Positions 63,121-64,000 of a DNA stretch of 64,000 bases are shown in pieces (the stretch's first letter is position 1; the number at the start of each line of letters is the position of its first letter). Origin of the DNA: Aquimarina megaterium XH134 (GTDB lineage Bacteria > Bacteroidota > Bacteroidia > Flavobacteriales > Flavobacteriaceae); NCBI RefSeq assembly GCF_000520975.1, contig NZ_JACB01000005.1, forward strand, positions 62,001 through 126,000. Direction: 5' to 3'. The translations under genes were made by a program, and so were the position numbers. The notes beneath the pieces are model-generated. The model did no database searches and was not told the origin of the DNA. It saw nothing but the letters and a program-made list of their open reading frames with translations.

Positions 63121-63621
63121 ATGGAAGTCTCAAATGATATTGTTTTACGTCCCCGGTTTTTTCAGGATTTAGATATACCATCAGAAAAAGCGCTTGAAGC
63201 TTTTGAAAAAACGAGTGAGACTTGTCAGGATTTTAAAGTAAGCCGGATAGACCATCATGTTTTTATACGTATTCCTAAAAAAGAACAACACTTCTGGTCA
63301 CCACAACTTCATCTCGAGATTTATGAAGTTGATGAAAACCAACCAAAACTTAAAGGGCTTTTTGGTCCCAGTCCTACGGTATGGACACTTTTTATGTTTC
63401 TGCATTTTGTAGTAGCAACATTATTTATAGGTGCTCTGGTCTGGATGTATGTAAACATACGCCTGGATAAATCGTATTTATTTTCTATACTTACTATGTT
63501 TTTCCTTCTCATTACCTGGTTTGTACTCTACTTTGCTGGTCGTTTGGGAAGACAAGCTGGTAAAAAGGAAATGCAAAAGCTATATTCCTTCATGAAGAGC
63601 ACTTTAAATTCTGTGGCATGA
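63121..63621 (+). CDS. Two-helix membrane protein behind an FNR-like box, unknown
   Basis: A 166-residue protein: about 90 soluble residues with alternating charge, then two membrane segments (about 88-110 and 120-140) and a short basic tail (RLGRQAGKKEMQKL). I do not recognise the family. The start is 16 bases after a -7 box controlled by an FNR-like palindrome, so it probably belongs to a low-oxygen or nitrosative-stress response. It is monocistronic. Confidence 0.7.
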   Translation: MEVSNDIVLRPRFFQDLDIPSEKALEAFEKTSETCQDFKVSRIDHHVFIRIPKKEQHFWSPQLHLEIYEVDENQPKLKGLFGPSPTVWTLFMFLHFVVATLFIGALVWMYVNIRLDKSYLFSILTMFFLLITWFVLYFAGRLGRQAGKKEMQKLYSFMKSTLNSVA

Positions 63622-63694
63622 TATATGTTATGTTAAAAATAGCAGCCCTATTAAGCCAAATTTTAAAATAATAACAAATCAATATTGTTAGAGT

Positions 63695-63725
63695 TTTGAA
63701 AACAGCTTATGAAATTATAAATTTG
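63695..63725 (+). promoter_or_regulatory. Consensus promoter for the last gene
   Basis: TTTG (63695-63698), 19 bases, TAAATTTG (63718-63725): a textbook Bacteroidota promoter, 20 bases before the ATG at 63746. Confidence 0.75.
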
Positions 63726-63745
63726 AACACCTAAAATAATTTGCC

Positions 63746-64000
63746 ATGATCTACAGAATAAACATACAGAACCTAAAGAAAATAGTACTTATGCTAGTGA
63801 TGTCTTGCTTTTTTATGCAAGTAAATGCACAAAATGAGCTTGTTTCTATTCAACCTATTAGTGATCAGGAGTTTGAGGTAAGAAGTCTTAATGGTATTCC
63901 TTTTACGATAGTTCTGGAAGAAAGTAACAATGATGGACAATTTCATTTAGGGATTAATAATAGTCTTATTTTTAAGACTGGGGATATGATCGGTAAAAGA
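63746..64000 (+). CDS. Secreted protein, 3' end outside window
   Basis: An 85-codon open frame running off the window. A signal peptide (KKIVLMLVMSCFF, cut after VNAQ) is followed by a beta-rich start (LVSIQPISDQEFEVRSLNGIPF). Too little is present to assign a family. The promoter is a good consensus match. Confidence 0.65.
   Translation, partial: MIYRINIQNLKKIVLMLVMSCFFMQVNAQNELVSIQPISDQEFEVRSLNGIPFTIVLEESNNDGQFHLGINNSLIFKTGDMIGKR

Noticed and set aside
1..64000. Insertion sequences, prophage, tRNA or rRNA genes
   Set aside because: No transposase, integrase, phage structural gene, terminal inverted repeats, cloverleaf sequence or rRNA segment was seen.

Overview
The window looks like chromosome of a marine Flavobacteriaceae bacterium (Bacteroidota), probably Aquimarina-like. 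The DNA is AT-rich. Promoters follow the Bacteroidota pattern (TTTG, about 19-20 bp, then TAnnTTTG). There is a giant SprB-repeat adhesin with a type IX secretion sorting domain, and DUF6515-, DUF4159-, imelysin- and LytS/LytTR-type proteins typical of the group. I see no rRNA, tRNA, CRISPR array, prophage or insertion sequence. All assignments come from reading the sequence; no database search was run.

Layout. 1-8 kb: the end of a fibronectin-III protein and a 2120-residue adhesin. 8-12.6 kb: a CbxX-type AAA ATPase convergent with a large DUF4132 protein. 13-18.4 kb: a five-gene cassette of two coiled-coil proteins, an ABC substrate-binding domain fused to an OmpA peptidoglycan-binding domain, a permease and an ATPase. 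19.2-23.7 kb: a lipoprotein, then imelysin / di-heme oxidoredictase / imelysin under a palindromic operator. 23.7-28.3 kb: small accessory genes with two HxlR regulators, an NTF2-like protein next to a truncated GNAT remnant, a TlpA-like thioredoxin and a DJ-1-like lipoprotein. 28.6-30.8 kb: an HtrA-like protease and a membrane class III nucleotide cyclase. 31-36.6 kb: small envelope proteins followed by a LytS-type kinase and LytTR regulator. 36.8-44.5 kb: an RND efflux operon whose TolC subunit carries an extra N-terminal substrate-binding domain, ending in a potassium-channel-like gene. 44.5-50.8 kb: a sulfide-oxidation group (SQR, rhodanese, MBL-rhodanese, SulP, Crp/Fnr regulator, DUF983). 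51.4-62.4 kb: TldD/TldE followed by DUF4159-MoxR-DUF58-BatA and two large membrane proteins. 62.5-64 kb: a small-export family membrane protein, an unknown membrane protein behind an FNR-like box, and the start of a secreted protein.

Two regulatory layers can be read directly from the DNA. First, three promoters (upstream of 31040, 32731 and 33219) each carry three copies of a TTCAC-type repeat at exactly 21-bp period, and the last copy always ends 35 bp before the first base of the -7 box. This is the geometry expected of LytTR regulators, and a LytTR two-component pair is encoded just downstream. Second, four promoters in the sulfur region each carry GTAAC-N4-GTTAC (one with a single mismatch) centred exactly 29.5 bp before the -7 box, a class-II Crp/Fnr activator position; the region encodes a Crp/Fnr regulator whose own operon has such a site. 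A fifth promoter, at 63.1 kb, has an FNR-like CTGAT-N4-ATCAG box at the same 29.5-bp offset.

The sulfur genes make a coherent pathway: SQR oxidises sulfide to persulfide, the MBL-rhodanese and rhodanese proteins process persulfide, and SulP moves the resulting anions. The LytTR-controlled genes look like an envelope-surface regulon. The ABC-OmpA cassette and the TldD/E-MoxR block are the least understood parts and the best places to look for new biology.
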